Positions 1 through 11,243 of a DNA stretch of 64,000 nt are shown piece by piece (position 1 is the stretch's first letter; every line of letters starts with the position of its first letter). The notes under the pieces were generated by a model. The model was not told where the DNA came from. It did not search any database and was given only the letters and a program-made list of their open reading frames with translations. A program made the translations under genes and the position numbers. This DNA is from Sporopachydermia quercuum (taxonomy: Eukaryota > Ascomycota > Sporopachydermiomycetes > Sporopachydermiales > Sporopachydermiaceae), in the NCBI GenBank assembly GCA_001599295.1, contig BCGN01000011.1, forward strand, positions 248,001 through 312,000, given 5' to 3'.

Positions 1-1097
1 AGCGGGTAGGCAGACGATAGTATTATGGTACCATTTAATTTAGGAATTAAATACCTTTTGTTTGTTACTAGAAGCTACTTGAAAAGTTGTCAGCTTCTGA
101 TTGATAATATAGTAATAGTAATAATAAAAAAAGTCTATAATTGTATGACACCTAAAAACCCTGCTATTTAACCATAAGATTGAATGAATGCTCAATACAG
201 TATTCATTAATTACCTTCGGTAAAAGTTATTTTCGATAGTAAACAATAAGTAATACTAATTATAATACTAATGATAATTATATGACAGCTAGCTATGTTA
301 AGGCAATGATGCTGTTTCCAGCTGAAAATGTAGTGGTTTATCATTGGGAAATGGCTTGAGAGCAAGTGATACTAATAGGAATAATGAAATGAGTTCCATA
401 CTGATATTCTTACTATGCTCTATCATCTCTATTCTCTTTCTCATTTCTCTTACACATTCACTTTCTTACAGAAAAGCGCTACGTTTAACAATATAAAACA
501 ACACTATGCTATAACACTAATACGATCTATCATACATATATAAATAATTAACGCATGGAACTAAAAAAAATGATGTGAAATGAGTCACATAGCTCATAGA
601 ACCAATGGTGAAGATACTGGTTTAATATGCTAGTAATTGTAGTAGTTCTAGTGTACCAGTTCTCGTTACTCGAATAACAGTTACTCTAATAATACTATAG
701 AACCAATCCACTATTCAATTGCTGGTAAAAAAAAATTGAGAACATGAAAACTTTGAGTTAATCGGATACTTCATACCATAACAAATTGAAAGAAGAGATG
801 AGGTACTAATGGTTGGTTCGGTTCGGTTCGGTTCAAGTAGTAATTGATGTAATTGATGTAATTGATGTAATTGACGCATTCAAATGCCACTGATATCCTG
901 ATATCCTTCATGGTACATTCAATTCATCCACTCCAGTTTGGTGTAGTTAATTTATTTCGATTTCTTTTGCTTTTGCTAATGCACACTTTCTTCTGCTTTT
1001 TTTAATCCATTTTCTCTATTCTAAAATAACACAGAACGAGTACCCAAAGCATCTACCGCAGCACATTTAGATACCAATAATGTTATGTTTTCGCTGA
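1..1097. other. non-coding left flank
   Basis: No convincing gene is seen on either strand; all frames are interrupted often. It lies downstream of the SFL1-like gene. It holds two adjacent short tandem repeats, (GGTTC)4 at 815-834 and a 9-bp TAATTGATG-type unit repeated four times at 841-876 (last copy TAATTGACG). Confidence 0.6.
815..876. repeat. two adjacent microsatellites, (GGTTC)4 and (TAATTGATG)4
   Basis: Four perfect GGTTC units (815-834) are followed after six bases by four 9-bp units (841-876), the last with one change. They lie 3' of the SFL1-like gene. No function is inferred. Confidence 0.85.
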
Positions 1098-3602
1098 TTA
1101 ATTCAACAGAGAATGAACATTTGATCCAGCATTTGAAGTATTAACAAAATCAATTCTCTTAGGATCTTCTTCAATTCTGCTTGAATTCACCTTGTTTTTA
1201 ACTCCAATCAAAGAAAACTCAGCCCCAACAACACTTTTCCTATCTGATGCTCCTGACACTGATAGCTTTGGTAACGGCAATTCACTGATATAAGACACAG
1301 ATTGCTTTCTTCTCTCTACAGGTTGACTGCTTGAGCTCAGCGAACGTACTTTCCCTTCATGAGGCTCTCGTATTATTATAGGCACAGGAACTTTCTTATT
1401 ATCAAGTCCTGATCCACTTTGATTCTTGCTGTTGTCAGGAACAGAACCTGATCTGTCAACTCTTTCCTCGAGAACAACGCCAGAAGAAGACGAATGTGCA
1501 GTTTCACCTAACACGGTATTGTTACTATTAACGTTTGCTGTTGACACATGAGTTATGTTATTGCTATTGGGTTTTAGCATTGAAGACGTACCACTAGTGG
1601 AATTACTAGGATGATTCATAGAGCTTGACGAGGGACCTGAGATAGACCCTTGGAAAGGATTCGTTGCCAACGGATCATATAAGACAGAAGGATTTCTGTT
1701 TCTGCCCGCCCCAGTGAATTTGATTTCACTCCAATGAGAATCTCTAGCAGTTCTACTCCATGGGCCGGTAAAATTACCTACATGAGACGTGTCATCAGGC
1801 TTCAGTTTACTTCGAGCTCTTCCACCGTCGTTGGTATCATTTAGACCAGATCTTTGATGAGATTGGGTCTGATTTAGGCCAAATGCTCTCCCTGATCTTG
1901 GTGATGGTTCCTCTGATCTTTCAAATTTACGAACAGGAGGAGGGGTTCTTGCCTTCATTCTCTCATCTGATAGTTTCTGGCTCAATGCTGGTCTTTTGTT
2001 GTTTTGGTTCAATCCTAGATGATTCGTACTGTTATTGACTTGTTGCTGTTGTTGCTGTTGTTGTTGCTGTTGATGATGATGCAGCTCATCTGTACCACCG
2101 AATAAACCTCCTAAAACCGAAGAATTGTTGACGCTTTGTCCCTGGCCTTGGTTTTGGTTGTGGTGCTGGTTATGACTCTGGTTCCGACATTGATCTAGCT
2201 GTTGTATGATCGTCCGGAGGAGAAATAACATGTCAGACTTCGTCTTGCTTAAGTCTTCTACCACTTTATCATATTTCGAGAACAAATGAGAATAATCCTG
2301 TGATATCATCGCCATCTTCTCCTGAAGTTCATATAATCGTGCCTCTAGAAATGCTATATGGTCTGGTGAAGTATGAGAAGATGCCTGAGGAGAAACAGAA
2401 TCAATCCAATGACCTTGAAGATACGCAGAAGTTTGAGCTTGTTGAGAAATGTTTTGTTTATAGCTACCTGAAGATGTTGCTGATGAAGCTTCTTGGGGTT
2501 TCATGAAAGGTGTAGATGCAGATGAAGGAGCCTGCGAGCATGGCGGCCTTGAATAGCCTGGAGTTGAGAAATCAGAAGCTTTCCGCTGAGGACCATTGGG
2601 TCCTGTTTGATGCGATGGAACAAACCGCAGTTCTGTCAAAGAATGAGATCTTGACCCAGACAATGATGATCCTGGTGGATAATTCACAGGGTAACTTCTA
2701 TCACGTATGCTCTCTAAATCAGAATACTCTATTGACAGATGGCGCAATTGCGATGAAGACTGAGGTAAATACATTGACGGGCCGCTAGCACCAAGCGGTA
2801 AAGGTCTTTGGGTCATCATGCCACTATCATCATGTAAAGAAGCTGCATTCTCATCACCTGTAGAGGAAGCAAGATCATGTTTCCACGATGCTTGCACTGC
2901 TGATCTAACATCTTTAGTCGATTGTTTTGAAGATCTTCTTTTGATGTTTTTTAACGATTCGGAATCACCTTTCTTAAAATTGCCTGTCGAATGCTTGAAT
3001 TCCCATAGATTAAGAGCATGTGCATGTTCATCACTATGCACTGTGTCACTAGCTGATGACTGCGAGTTATCGTTTACTTTATGGAAACCATACATATTTA
3101 ACTGACGGATAAATGATGAAATGTTTCCATGTTTAAAGTACTGGCTCAAAATGTTGGAAAACTCTTCACCAGGATTAATGAAAAATGAATCACCTGTCTC
3201 CGACCAGAAGATCAGATGAGTCAGAGATTCTTCCTCAAGCATATTGTATAATTTATGTATGAATATTGTTTGATTGCCTGAGGTTGGCCTTGAAGAAGTT
3301 GTGGTGTCCGTACCTGTATTTGGTCTTGACGAGGTTGTAGTATCAGCACCTGTATTTGAATCTGCAGATGCATTGGTAGCAGCAGCTGCTCCAGAGTTTG
3401 ATGTAGCTATGGCTGTTGTTGAACTGACAGCTCCTAATGAATCATTCATGGTGGTACTACTACTAATATTAGAAGTGCTATTATTACTGTCTGATTTATC
3501 ACTTTTTGATGATTTCAACGAAGTTGTCGATGTTCGTCTTGGAGGATCTGTTTTGCTTTCAGCCTTCACTTCAGGCTTACCATCTTGTTTACCTGGTAAC
3601 AT
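1098..3602 (-). CDS. SFL1: SFL1-like HSF-domain transcription regulator
   Basis: Sequence-specific nuclear regulator of the heat-shock-factor fold. The HSF DNA-binding domain is at about residues 109-225 and contains FIHKLYNMLEEES, SFIRQLNMYGFHKV and WEFKH. Spacing and the FIHKLY start resemble Sfl1 (flocculation and filamentation repressor) more than Hsf1. A coiled coil follows at about 414-470 (FLEARLYELQEKM), then a His/Gln run at about 509-520, and the rest is Ser/Asn-rich and disordered. Length is 834 aa against about 770 in S. cerevisiae Sfl1. The frame stays open 20 codons upstream, but only to a GTG, so the ATG at 3600-3602 is chosen. Just before the DNA-binding domain a TTTSSRP-containing segment is tandemly duplicated. 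The 4.1 kb upstream without another minus-strand gene suits a heavily regulated factor. An Mga1-type paralogue is the main alternative. Confidence 0.88.
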   Translation of the reverse strand: MLPGKQDGKPEVKAESKTDPPRRTSTTSLKSSKSDKSDSNNSTSNISSSTTMNDSLGAVSSTTAIATSNSGAAAATNASADSNTGADTTTSSRPNTGTDTTTSSRPTSGNQTIFIHKLYNMLEEESLTHLIFWSETGDSFFINPGEEFSNILSQYFKHGNISSFIRQLNMYGFHKVNDNSQSSASDTVHSDEHAHALNLWEFKHSTGNFKKGDSESLKNIKRRSSKQSTKDVRSAVQASWKHDLASSTGDENAASLHDDSGMMTQRPLPLGASGPSMYLPQSSSQLRHLSIEYSDLESIRDRSYPVNYPPGSSLSGSRSHSLTELRFVPSHQTGPNGPQRKASDFSTPGYSRPPCSQAPSSASTPFMKPQEASSATSSGSYKQNISQQAQTSAYLQGHWIDSVSPQASSHTSPDHIAFLEARLYELQEKMAMISQDYSHLFSKYDKVVEDLSKTKSDMLFLLRTIIQQLDQCRNQSHNQHHNQNQGQGQSVNNSSVLGGLFGGTDELHHHQQQQQQQQQQQVNNSTNHLGLNQNNKRPALSQKLSDERMKARTPPPVRKFERSEEPSPRSGRAFGLNQTQSHQRSGLNDTNDGGRARSKLKPDDTSHVGNFTGPWSRTARDSHWSEIKFTGAGRNRNPSVLYDPLATNPFQGSISGPSSSSMNHPSNSTSGTSSMLKPNSNNITHVSTANVNSNNTVLGETAHSSSSGVVLEERVDRSGSVPDNSKNQSGSGLDNKKVPVPIIIREPHEGKVRSLSSSSQPVERRKQSVSYISELPLPKLSVSGASDRKSVVGAEFSLIGVKNKVNSSRIEEDPKRIDFVNTSNAGSNVHSLLN

Positions 3603-6600
3603 TGTGCTCAGAGTTACTATAATGATCGTGTCGGAGCAATATCTATAAGCCTGTCGTTCCACTTTCTTTTGTTTTTGTTTTTGTTTTACTTAGCTGGATC
3701 TAATGTAATGAGCTCTCAACATTCGGGAAGGCCAATCGAATAATTAACTGAAATGAGTTTCACCGCGTATTGATCGCACCAAGTAGCAATTCTATACCTT
3801 GATCTAATAATAATGGGGAAGACTGACTTAGGAGAAGACTGAAAATACTTCAAAAGCTCGATTTTAGTGACTTAAACCAAATTCCACTAATACTCCAAGA
3901 ATAATAGGCAAATTGTTTGACGGACCAAAGTGTATCGAACAAAGAAAAAAGCCTTGTGACAACAAAATATGTTGTGTTGCAGGGAATATAATTATGCTTG
4001 CTTTTGAAAGAACCAATACTGAAAATTCACACAATTTCGATTAATAGTTAACAAATAACAAGCAAACAGGCTGAGCAAAAAAAAAAGAAAATAGAAGACG
4101 TATGACAATTCAAGTGATATCAACTGCAGTTACTTCTAGCTTATTGAAATGTGAAAAAAATCCTAGCCATTAACCCGCCGTTTCTCAAAAGATATATTCT
4201 CTTAGTATCTAGTAATTCTCTTCTCTTCTATTCTATCGTTATACGATGCTATACTCAAATCAGGTCTCTGTAATGGATTACAAACACTCACCTCATTTCA
4301 CTCAGACATTCAAATGGGCTCAAATATAAAAGAATAAAATAAATTGTAACTGCGAATGTATTTTAATCCACTTCATAGAGCTCCTGCACAACCTACTGCC
4401 AGGCTTCTAATACTAAGTCCTAAACAAGCAATGACAAGACTAGTATGAATATCTATGGTCGATACCATATCAAATTCAAGCCAGATGATGGAAGCTCGAA
4501 GGTTTCTACATTGCTATTCACTGAGTTTTGATATCTTTAAATTTTTGCTATATAACTATTGAAAGAATGGTTTACCAAAGGAGATGCAAAGACCATGCGG
4601 AAATATGTCAAATGGTGTGAGTTCCTGAGTCGGATAAACTTCACTTTACATGTAGGGTTAATTTGTAACTAAAAACCGAATACATATGATTTATAGTTTG
4701 GCTTTGTATCTAACTAAGCCAGGTTTCCCTTGTGTTTTGTCATGAAATCCTGAGTTTTGATATACTTGTCAAGGTTTTCTATGCCAGAAGCGAGAATAAT
4801 AAGAGGGTGAAAGAAGTGAAGCAATTACATGGATCTATATCGTCCAAATGAAAATTACAGTATTGATACTAAGAGAGAGAATTGATATTAGCAAGTTGTT
4901 GATACCGGCCTGTTATGTATATTTCATGATGATAGAGTTTCTTCTTATGGAGTGTTTGAGTTGAGTGTTGATACATTAATTGATTGAAACTCAGTTGAGC
5001 TAAGTTTCAAACTCACAAGATTAAACTCCCAATTAGAACTAAAGAGTATATATAATGGAATACAACTATATAGTATGTACTTCTTTAAAGTGGCTAAGAA
5101 CAATGGTAAGGCGAAGAACTGAACGTACATTATGTTCCCGTCTCAGAACCAGTAAATAACATCTCCCAAGAGGGGAAGTTTTTATGAATGGAAATATTAA
5201 AATTGTATGGAAGTTTCGAAGATGGAAAAGAAACAAAACCCTATTAGTGTGGTGCTATTTTCGAATGTCAGGTTGAAGCACTTAGTGATTCATGAATCAA
5301 TCAACAGATGCATCTTCAATATTCGCTTTCGTCAACCGCCAAGTTTCTTTCGGTCCTATAAAGTAAAATGATTTGTAATATGAGCTATAAATTATAGTCC
5401 ACAATTTTATTCATATTTTGGTGTTTTGAGACGTTGATTTTCAGTAAGAAGTCCTCTCTATTTCTAAGTGACTCTCATTCATTGCAGATAAAATAAAGAC
5501 ACTAGTTCTTGGAAAACAATGTCCTGATAAAAAAAAATTATTCGATAGTTTGACTAGTGTCTACTTTTTTCATTGTGCGTACTCTGGAAAAGTCCTACCC
5601 GACCATATTTAATCAAGTAAGTTAATGTTAATAGTAAGTTATCGTCCTATTTCAGAGAGTTGAGAATTCTGAATAATACTCTCAGAATAATATAATTATT
5701 ACAACACCTGTCATAAATTATTATACTTGATTCCGCAATTAGAAAAAATATAATGAGAAATGGTTAATGATTGTGACATCACTGAATCTGTGGATAAATA
5801 TAAAAAATAGTTTAGAATGAGAGTGATTGCAGCTATTCAATTCTTATCTACTTCTTTTCAATCGAAGATAAGATGTTATTGATTCATTTAACGTTTGGAC
5901 TGGTAGAAGGGCTCAATCAAACTTTGCTAAAGCCTTCACAAAACCTTCACTTAGAACTCTGGTAAAAAGTTAACCAATTAGACCTGACTATTCAACACTT
6001 TTTTTTCTATTTCAGAATTAGTATTCAACATTATATCCATCGGAATAGGTTCAAGTTACTTCAATGAATTATGAAATCACTTTACTGTATGTATTCTATC
6101 CCCTAGGGAAAGCTAANTAAACGAACATACGAATGATATCTTATTCCCTATCAATTATTTTTTCATTTATTATTCAATTTGGCGCTTGTCAGGATTCCTT
6201 ATTAATATTCCCTGATTTACTGTATCATTAAGAGTTAATTTAGTGAGCATTTCCTTAGTTCCTCTTTATGATGAACTATAATAAGAGGCTTGCTTAGCAA
6301 GCAAATACAAACTGAACTGTTACATGTATAAAACTTTGAAAAACACAAAGGATAATATACAGTGACGATAGTTTGATTGAGAAGGAAAGAAGCCCATTTA
6401 CTTGACTTTTCTATTCACAATTTATTAGTATATTTTCTCGATTGAAGTATTGACGAANGTCTTACTCGAAACAGGTATGCAATGATGAAATTATTACAGA
6501 TAATCTGATCTAAGGGGTTGTTGAGTTTGTTCGACAATCAAATCCGGTAATTTTGNTATTGGTATAAATGTGACATTGATTAGGTTAACTTAAAAATGTA

Positions 6601-7739
6601 CTAATCGGGTAATACAACTTAAATCAGTAAAGTAGCTAGTAATGCAAGATTTATGCAATGAAGATTAGTTTCATTATGGTAGATATATAATTTACATGCA
6701 AATATATGCATGATACAGCTCCAGGTGACTAGAAATTACCTATTGAAGATGAAAAAGCCAATATAACACTAGTTGTTATCATCATGCCAAGGCGATATTT
6801 ATTCCAACAAATATGCCGCGCATAAACAAGGTGCTTGATTTAAGTTATGATAAAGATAAACTTAAACAGTTGAGTATCTTGCATTCTATTCCTTCCAAAT
6901 CGGTATTGGANAAAGAAGTGACTTATATGAGAGAAGAATAAGAATCTTATTTAGGAATGTCACAAGAAAACGGAGATAAATGGAGAATGAAACAATCAAA
7001 TAAGCAAGCAAAAGACAGTTGATACAATTGCCATACTTTTCATACATCGTCTACTCTCGTACTTCAGTATGACATGACTATTACTGAGTATCTTCATGAT
7101 TTACAACGCATGTATGAATATCATTACTTCACAATATCTTTTTATCTTCGAAACGAAAATATCTCATCTCATGAAATTATATTTACCGGTTTGTTCTATG
7201 TCAAGCTCATCGTGACCCATACGTAATATATTAAGCTCATTCACTTCGTGATACGTTTTGTATGAAGTGGGCGAGCATTTTTCACTTCTTTCACTTCTTG
7301 TTACTCATTTTATTTTTTCCATCTTGGACATAAACCATTTTGAGTTGTAAGGATGCTCTAGTCGAAACGAACTTGATGGCCGACCATACAAAATTTTGTC
7401 TGTGACATGACATTATGTCTCATTTTATCAGTNTCCAAAATGTTGATTACCAAATCATAAAATCATGAAATCGCTTGCATAACTAGAAGGTCAGATGACA
7501 TAAATTTCCCTTTTAATAGATTGTGCAGATGTTGATTGTAGTATATCACCAATATTGAATTGATGTTGCTCATAGGATCAATAACAATGAATTGATGATG
7601 ACTATTCATGAGAGAACCGTGATTGATAATTTGCTGTGACTAACTGAAATTATTTCTTGATGTTATACGTATTATCAGTTTGCTTTAAGAGTAGTGTCTG
7701 AAAAGTTGTCATTTAGGGAAGAAGCATCAAATACTAAGA
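3603..7739. promoter_or_regulatory. 4.1 kb intergenic region between divergent SFL1-like and CENP-W genes
   Basis: No gene, tRNA or homologous coding exon could be supported over this stretch; frames are short on both strands. It is the shared upstream region of the SFL1-like regulator (minus) and CENP-W (plus). Long upstream regions are typical of yeast morphology regulators, so a large control region or an unrecognised non-coding RNA is plausible, but that is inference. Confidence 0.4.
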
Positions 7740-8239
7740 ATGGCTCCTGGTACCACCTATCCTAAGGCTAACATCCGAAAAGTGATGAAAAGAAATCAAC
7801 GTCATAAATTATCAAGAGGATCTGAATTACTCGTAAGTTGCGTAGCTCTTTTCTGTAAATTAGATCTCGATCATGCAATTAAGCAGGTTGAAGGATTCGA
7901 AGATCGGAGGCTAACACCCTAGAAAAGATTTACTTAGATTATGTGATATTCCTTGACAGGTAAGAGATTGTAAAAGTATATATGAAGTGACGCTTGGTGA
8001 AAGATAATTCTTTAGCAGTTGATAAGAAATACTAACAGATTTAAAGACTAATGAAATCTGCGGTGGGTGATCATAGGAATGAAATGGGAACAAAAGGAAC
8101 AATATTACCAAGAAATATTCGAATTGTAGAGTCTGTAAGTGCTTTTGGATAATTAATGATTACTATGTATTAATGATTCTGCAAGCACTCATTCTAACAT
8201 TTTTGTTTACAGAGCGTTCTAGATGAGTTCAAAGGCTGA
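7740..8239 (+). CDS. CENP-W-like kinetochore histone-fold protein, four exons
   Basis: Exons 7740-7832, 7928-7959, 8047-8134 and 8213-8239 give a 79-aa protein. Introns of 95, 87 and 78 nt start GTAAGT, GTAAGA and GTAAGT; the first and third have CTAAC branch-like sites before AG, the second TACTAAC close to its AG. Phases fit exactly, and the nearby alternative acceptors in introns 1 and 2 hit stops at once. The product matches the fungal CENP-W pattern from end to end: TYPKANIRKVMKR at the N-terminus, ELLIYLDYVIFLDRLMK in the central helix, PRNIRIVESSVLDEFKG at the C-terminus. CENP-W pairs with CENP-T in the inner kinetochore (CCAN) and contacts DNA through its histone fold. The match is from memory of the family, not a search. 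Three introns in 240 coding bases is extreme for a yeast. Read without splicing, only a meaningless 60-codon frame is seen. Confidence 0.85.
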
Positions 8240-8740
8240 CAGTGTTACAAGTCACGAAAGGAAGGAAGACCAGATAACTTTTTTGAAAACTGGCGGTAAT
8301 CCTGTCAGATAAGGATGCACTCTAATATAGAAGCATACACGACCCTATGAGCAGTCCAATATTCACTTCATTTATCTAGCCTGAGAATGTTCAGATTACG
8401 AGCGGATAGCTTCTTCTAGGTATTGTTGATGGCATTTCTTTGATACTGTTAATGGAGTGGAACGCTTGATAGATTATATAATATTGTGATTAGCAAAGGA
8501 CACTCAAATTTAACATTCTGATAAATGTCTAATTTGGTCAGTTAAAAGAAAAGTTCTTAAATCATACAAGCAACAGATATGTGATAACATAGATCCAAAC
8601 NGATATTAGGATACTGTTCAGCAGGGTGGATTGATCGAGTTACCATCAAAAATACTTCCAAGGATGTACAATACTTTGGTCAATTATATCAAGTCAGTTT
8701 ACAAATCGTTATTATTATTATATACAGGATATTTATTGCT
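8240..8740. other. convergent intergenic region (CENP-W / BCS1)
   Basis: The 3' ends of CENP-W (plus) and BCS1 (minus) face each other here. No gene or recognisable structure is seen; it is presumably 3' UTRs and terminators. Confidence 0.5.
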
Positions 8741-10196
8741 TTAAGCATGGGCTAAAAATCGCACCATTTTGATTGCCTCTTCAGGATCTTTCTTATTCAT
8801 GGAGAATAAACCCTGTAACTCAGCAGTGCTGACATTCTGGCCGACCATTCTAACTGCCTTGAGGAACTCATCTCCCAACTCTGTCTTGTCTTTACCATAG
8901 AAATGAACGAACATCTCCTTAATTTGATAATGAGAAGCATAATTCAAGCATTCTTTCACGTCAATTCTACCTGGCCGCATCAAAGCAGGATCTAGTTTTT
9001 CTGGGTGATTAGTTGTCATGAATGTGATTGCTTCTTCAGCAGAAGCCACACCGTCTAAAGCATTCAACAAACCAGAAAATGTAACTCTTGATGCGTATCC
9101 ACCATCTTCCGTTTGCTCTCTTTGGTTAAATGCAGCATCAATATCTTCCAAGAGTAAGATACTTCTAGGTGGAACGTGGTTCATCAAATGATTCAGTCTG
9201 TCATCAGTCAAATGGTTTTCTGATAGATTAAGAATACAGATATTATAGTTCAAATGACCGGCTAAAGCTTGAATAAAACTAGATTTACCACTGCCAGGTG
9301 GACCAAACAATAGATATCCTCTTCTGTAAGGAATACCTCTGTCATAGTACCATTGACTGCTACGTAAAAACTCTTCCACATCTCCAACAATCTTCTCCTT
9401 AACACCATGATCTAATACTACAGAATCTAGAGATCTCTTCTTTCTGGGCTGACCAAACTGTCTCCACTCGTGACCCCTTGATAGGAACATCACAGTTTTT
9501 CCTTGCGTTGATTTCAATGCCAAATCTCGAGCATCCGCAAGCATCTGCGAAAACAAATGTCGATCTCGATACAAAGTAGTAATCTTGACCATTTCGAAAG
9601 GTGATCCATTATTCAAATCCATTATCCGTTCAGATCGTTCCCTGTTAATAAATAAATATGCACCTTTATACTTAATCAAATGATTTCCTGTGCCCGGTAC
9701 CATGGAAAACTTTGTAGATGCACTTCCGTTATCATGAACAACATATTCCGTTTCTACTCCAAACTTACGTGACATTCTATTAGGATTCTGTGCAACCCAT
9801 TCTAAAAACCAACTATATGACTGATCTCTCGATGTGATCTCTAGCTCTGCTAACATTTGTCGATACATGAATTGAGATCCCTGTATGATACCTTTCCTAG
9901 CTATAGCTAATGCTGATCCTAAGAGCATGAGGCCTCCTCCCTATAATTGAGTTAGAACCATAATTCGTCCAACATTCTGCTGTCCAATGAAGGAGGTATT
10001 CACAAGAAGAAATTCAGAGTATTCTACATACTGCGGCAAAATAAGGGTTTGATTTGATGACTTCCCCTAGTAAATTTCTTAAGGGTTCTGGTGCACTATG
10101 GATGAGACTTGACTGGTCTCCCAGGCCTGGTTGGCNTGGTGGTGTTGAGGAAACATCAACAGGAGTAGGATTAGCTGGGTTGGTTTGGGAATCCAT
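8741..10196 (-). CDS. BCS1: BCS1, mitochondrial AAA protein for Rieske Fe-S insertion into complex III
   Basis: Inner-membrane AAA ATPase that translocates the folded Rieske protein during bc1 assembly. Two exons, 10196-10032 and 9940-8741, flank a 91-nt intron (GTATGT, TTCTAAC, TATAG), giving 454 aa against 456 in S. cerevisiae. The splice joins NPYFAA to GGGLMLLG, exactly the conserved start of the membrane segment (about residues 54-73). The Bcs1-specific domain follows ([30 protein letters not shown]). In the AAA domain, Walker A GPPGSGKS is at 268-275 and Walker B LLLEDID at 317-323, with [21 protein letters not shown] as sensor and arginine-finger region. The N-terminal exon is divergent, as usual. 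One N lies in codon 21. The ATG-proximal gene is divergent from UBP2. Confidence 0.97.
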
Positions 10197-11243
10197 TTCT
10201 CATCTATTGTATCATACTAGTTAGTGAATCTACTGAAGTAAATGTAAATAGATTTTGATTTTGGTGTATTCATTAGCATTCAGATCCTGTTGTAATAGAG
10301 GAGGATTGGAGGAAGAGAGTGAGTTCGTATAGATAGTGAAAAATTCACTATGAGACTCCTTGCAATTATATAGGGTCTACTATATAGGGTCTTGTCCATA
10401 AGTAAGTATCTAGGTGACTGAGAGACATATAGATGTCAACATGAGATTTGAGATAGTAGGCTGTTATAATAGCTCTATTTTATATTTAGACAAAAAACTT
10501 GATATGATTTATAATAATAATCTTTTGTTTTGCCCGTACATTATATAAATTATAGAGCTATAGTTATGGTATTCTCATACACTAGGGCAGACCCTCATTT
10601 GATAATTTAGAGCACAATTATGCACAAATTTGCAAGAATATGCTCCAATGCGCGTAACTGTGCATACCAATTGATTCAATCAAGATGTCTTCTAACTAAC
10701 CATTTATGTTCCAAATAAATTTTCCTGTTGATTTTAATGAAATACGTATAGAACTACTAGTTAATTTACTTATTACTCTCCATTACAGATAACAAATATC
10801 AATCAGTTATTATTTCAACATCATTCCACCCTCCCACCAACCCTATACGTAACTCTAGTTATACTCACANATACTAACAGACCCCTTGCAGAAATAATAC
10901 ATCATCATACATATTCCTACATGACCTTCACCCTACTTACAAAAAATGTTCAGTGCCTTCGGATGATATATGTATTTGCCGCATACTAATGTTCTTGTTT
11001 TTTAATCCAAGAATCAGTGATTATTTGTTCATATTCTCGTATATATGATCAATTGGGCTTCTATTAGCAAACAAAGTCCGCTTGAAATGATGTGTGGACC
11101 AAGAAGCTCGAATCCATACTACTAAACACGTTATTTCTTCACATTTGTTCTGCATGGCTGTGCCCTGCTATATCCAATATANTATAATATAGTACAAGTA
11201 CAATCAATTCGTATAAAGGAAGACAGGATAATAAGCAAACAAG
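10197..11243. promoter_or_regulatory. divergent promoter region BCS1 / UBP2
   Basis: Shared 1-kb upstream region with no gene seen. A TATATAGGGTCT element occurs twice within about 30 bp (around 10368-10392). Whether it is a regulatory site is unknown. Confidence 0.45.

Noticed and set aside
3274-3648. 124-codon plus-strand open frame
   Set aside because: Antisense to the SFL1-like N-terminus. Its repeated VVVSVPVFGLDE pattern simply mirrors the duplicated Thr/Ser segment on the coding strand.
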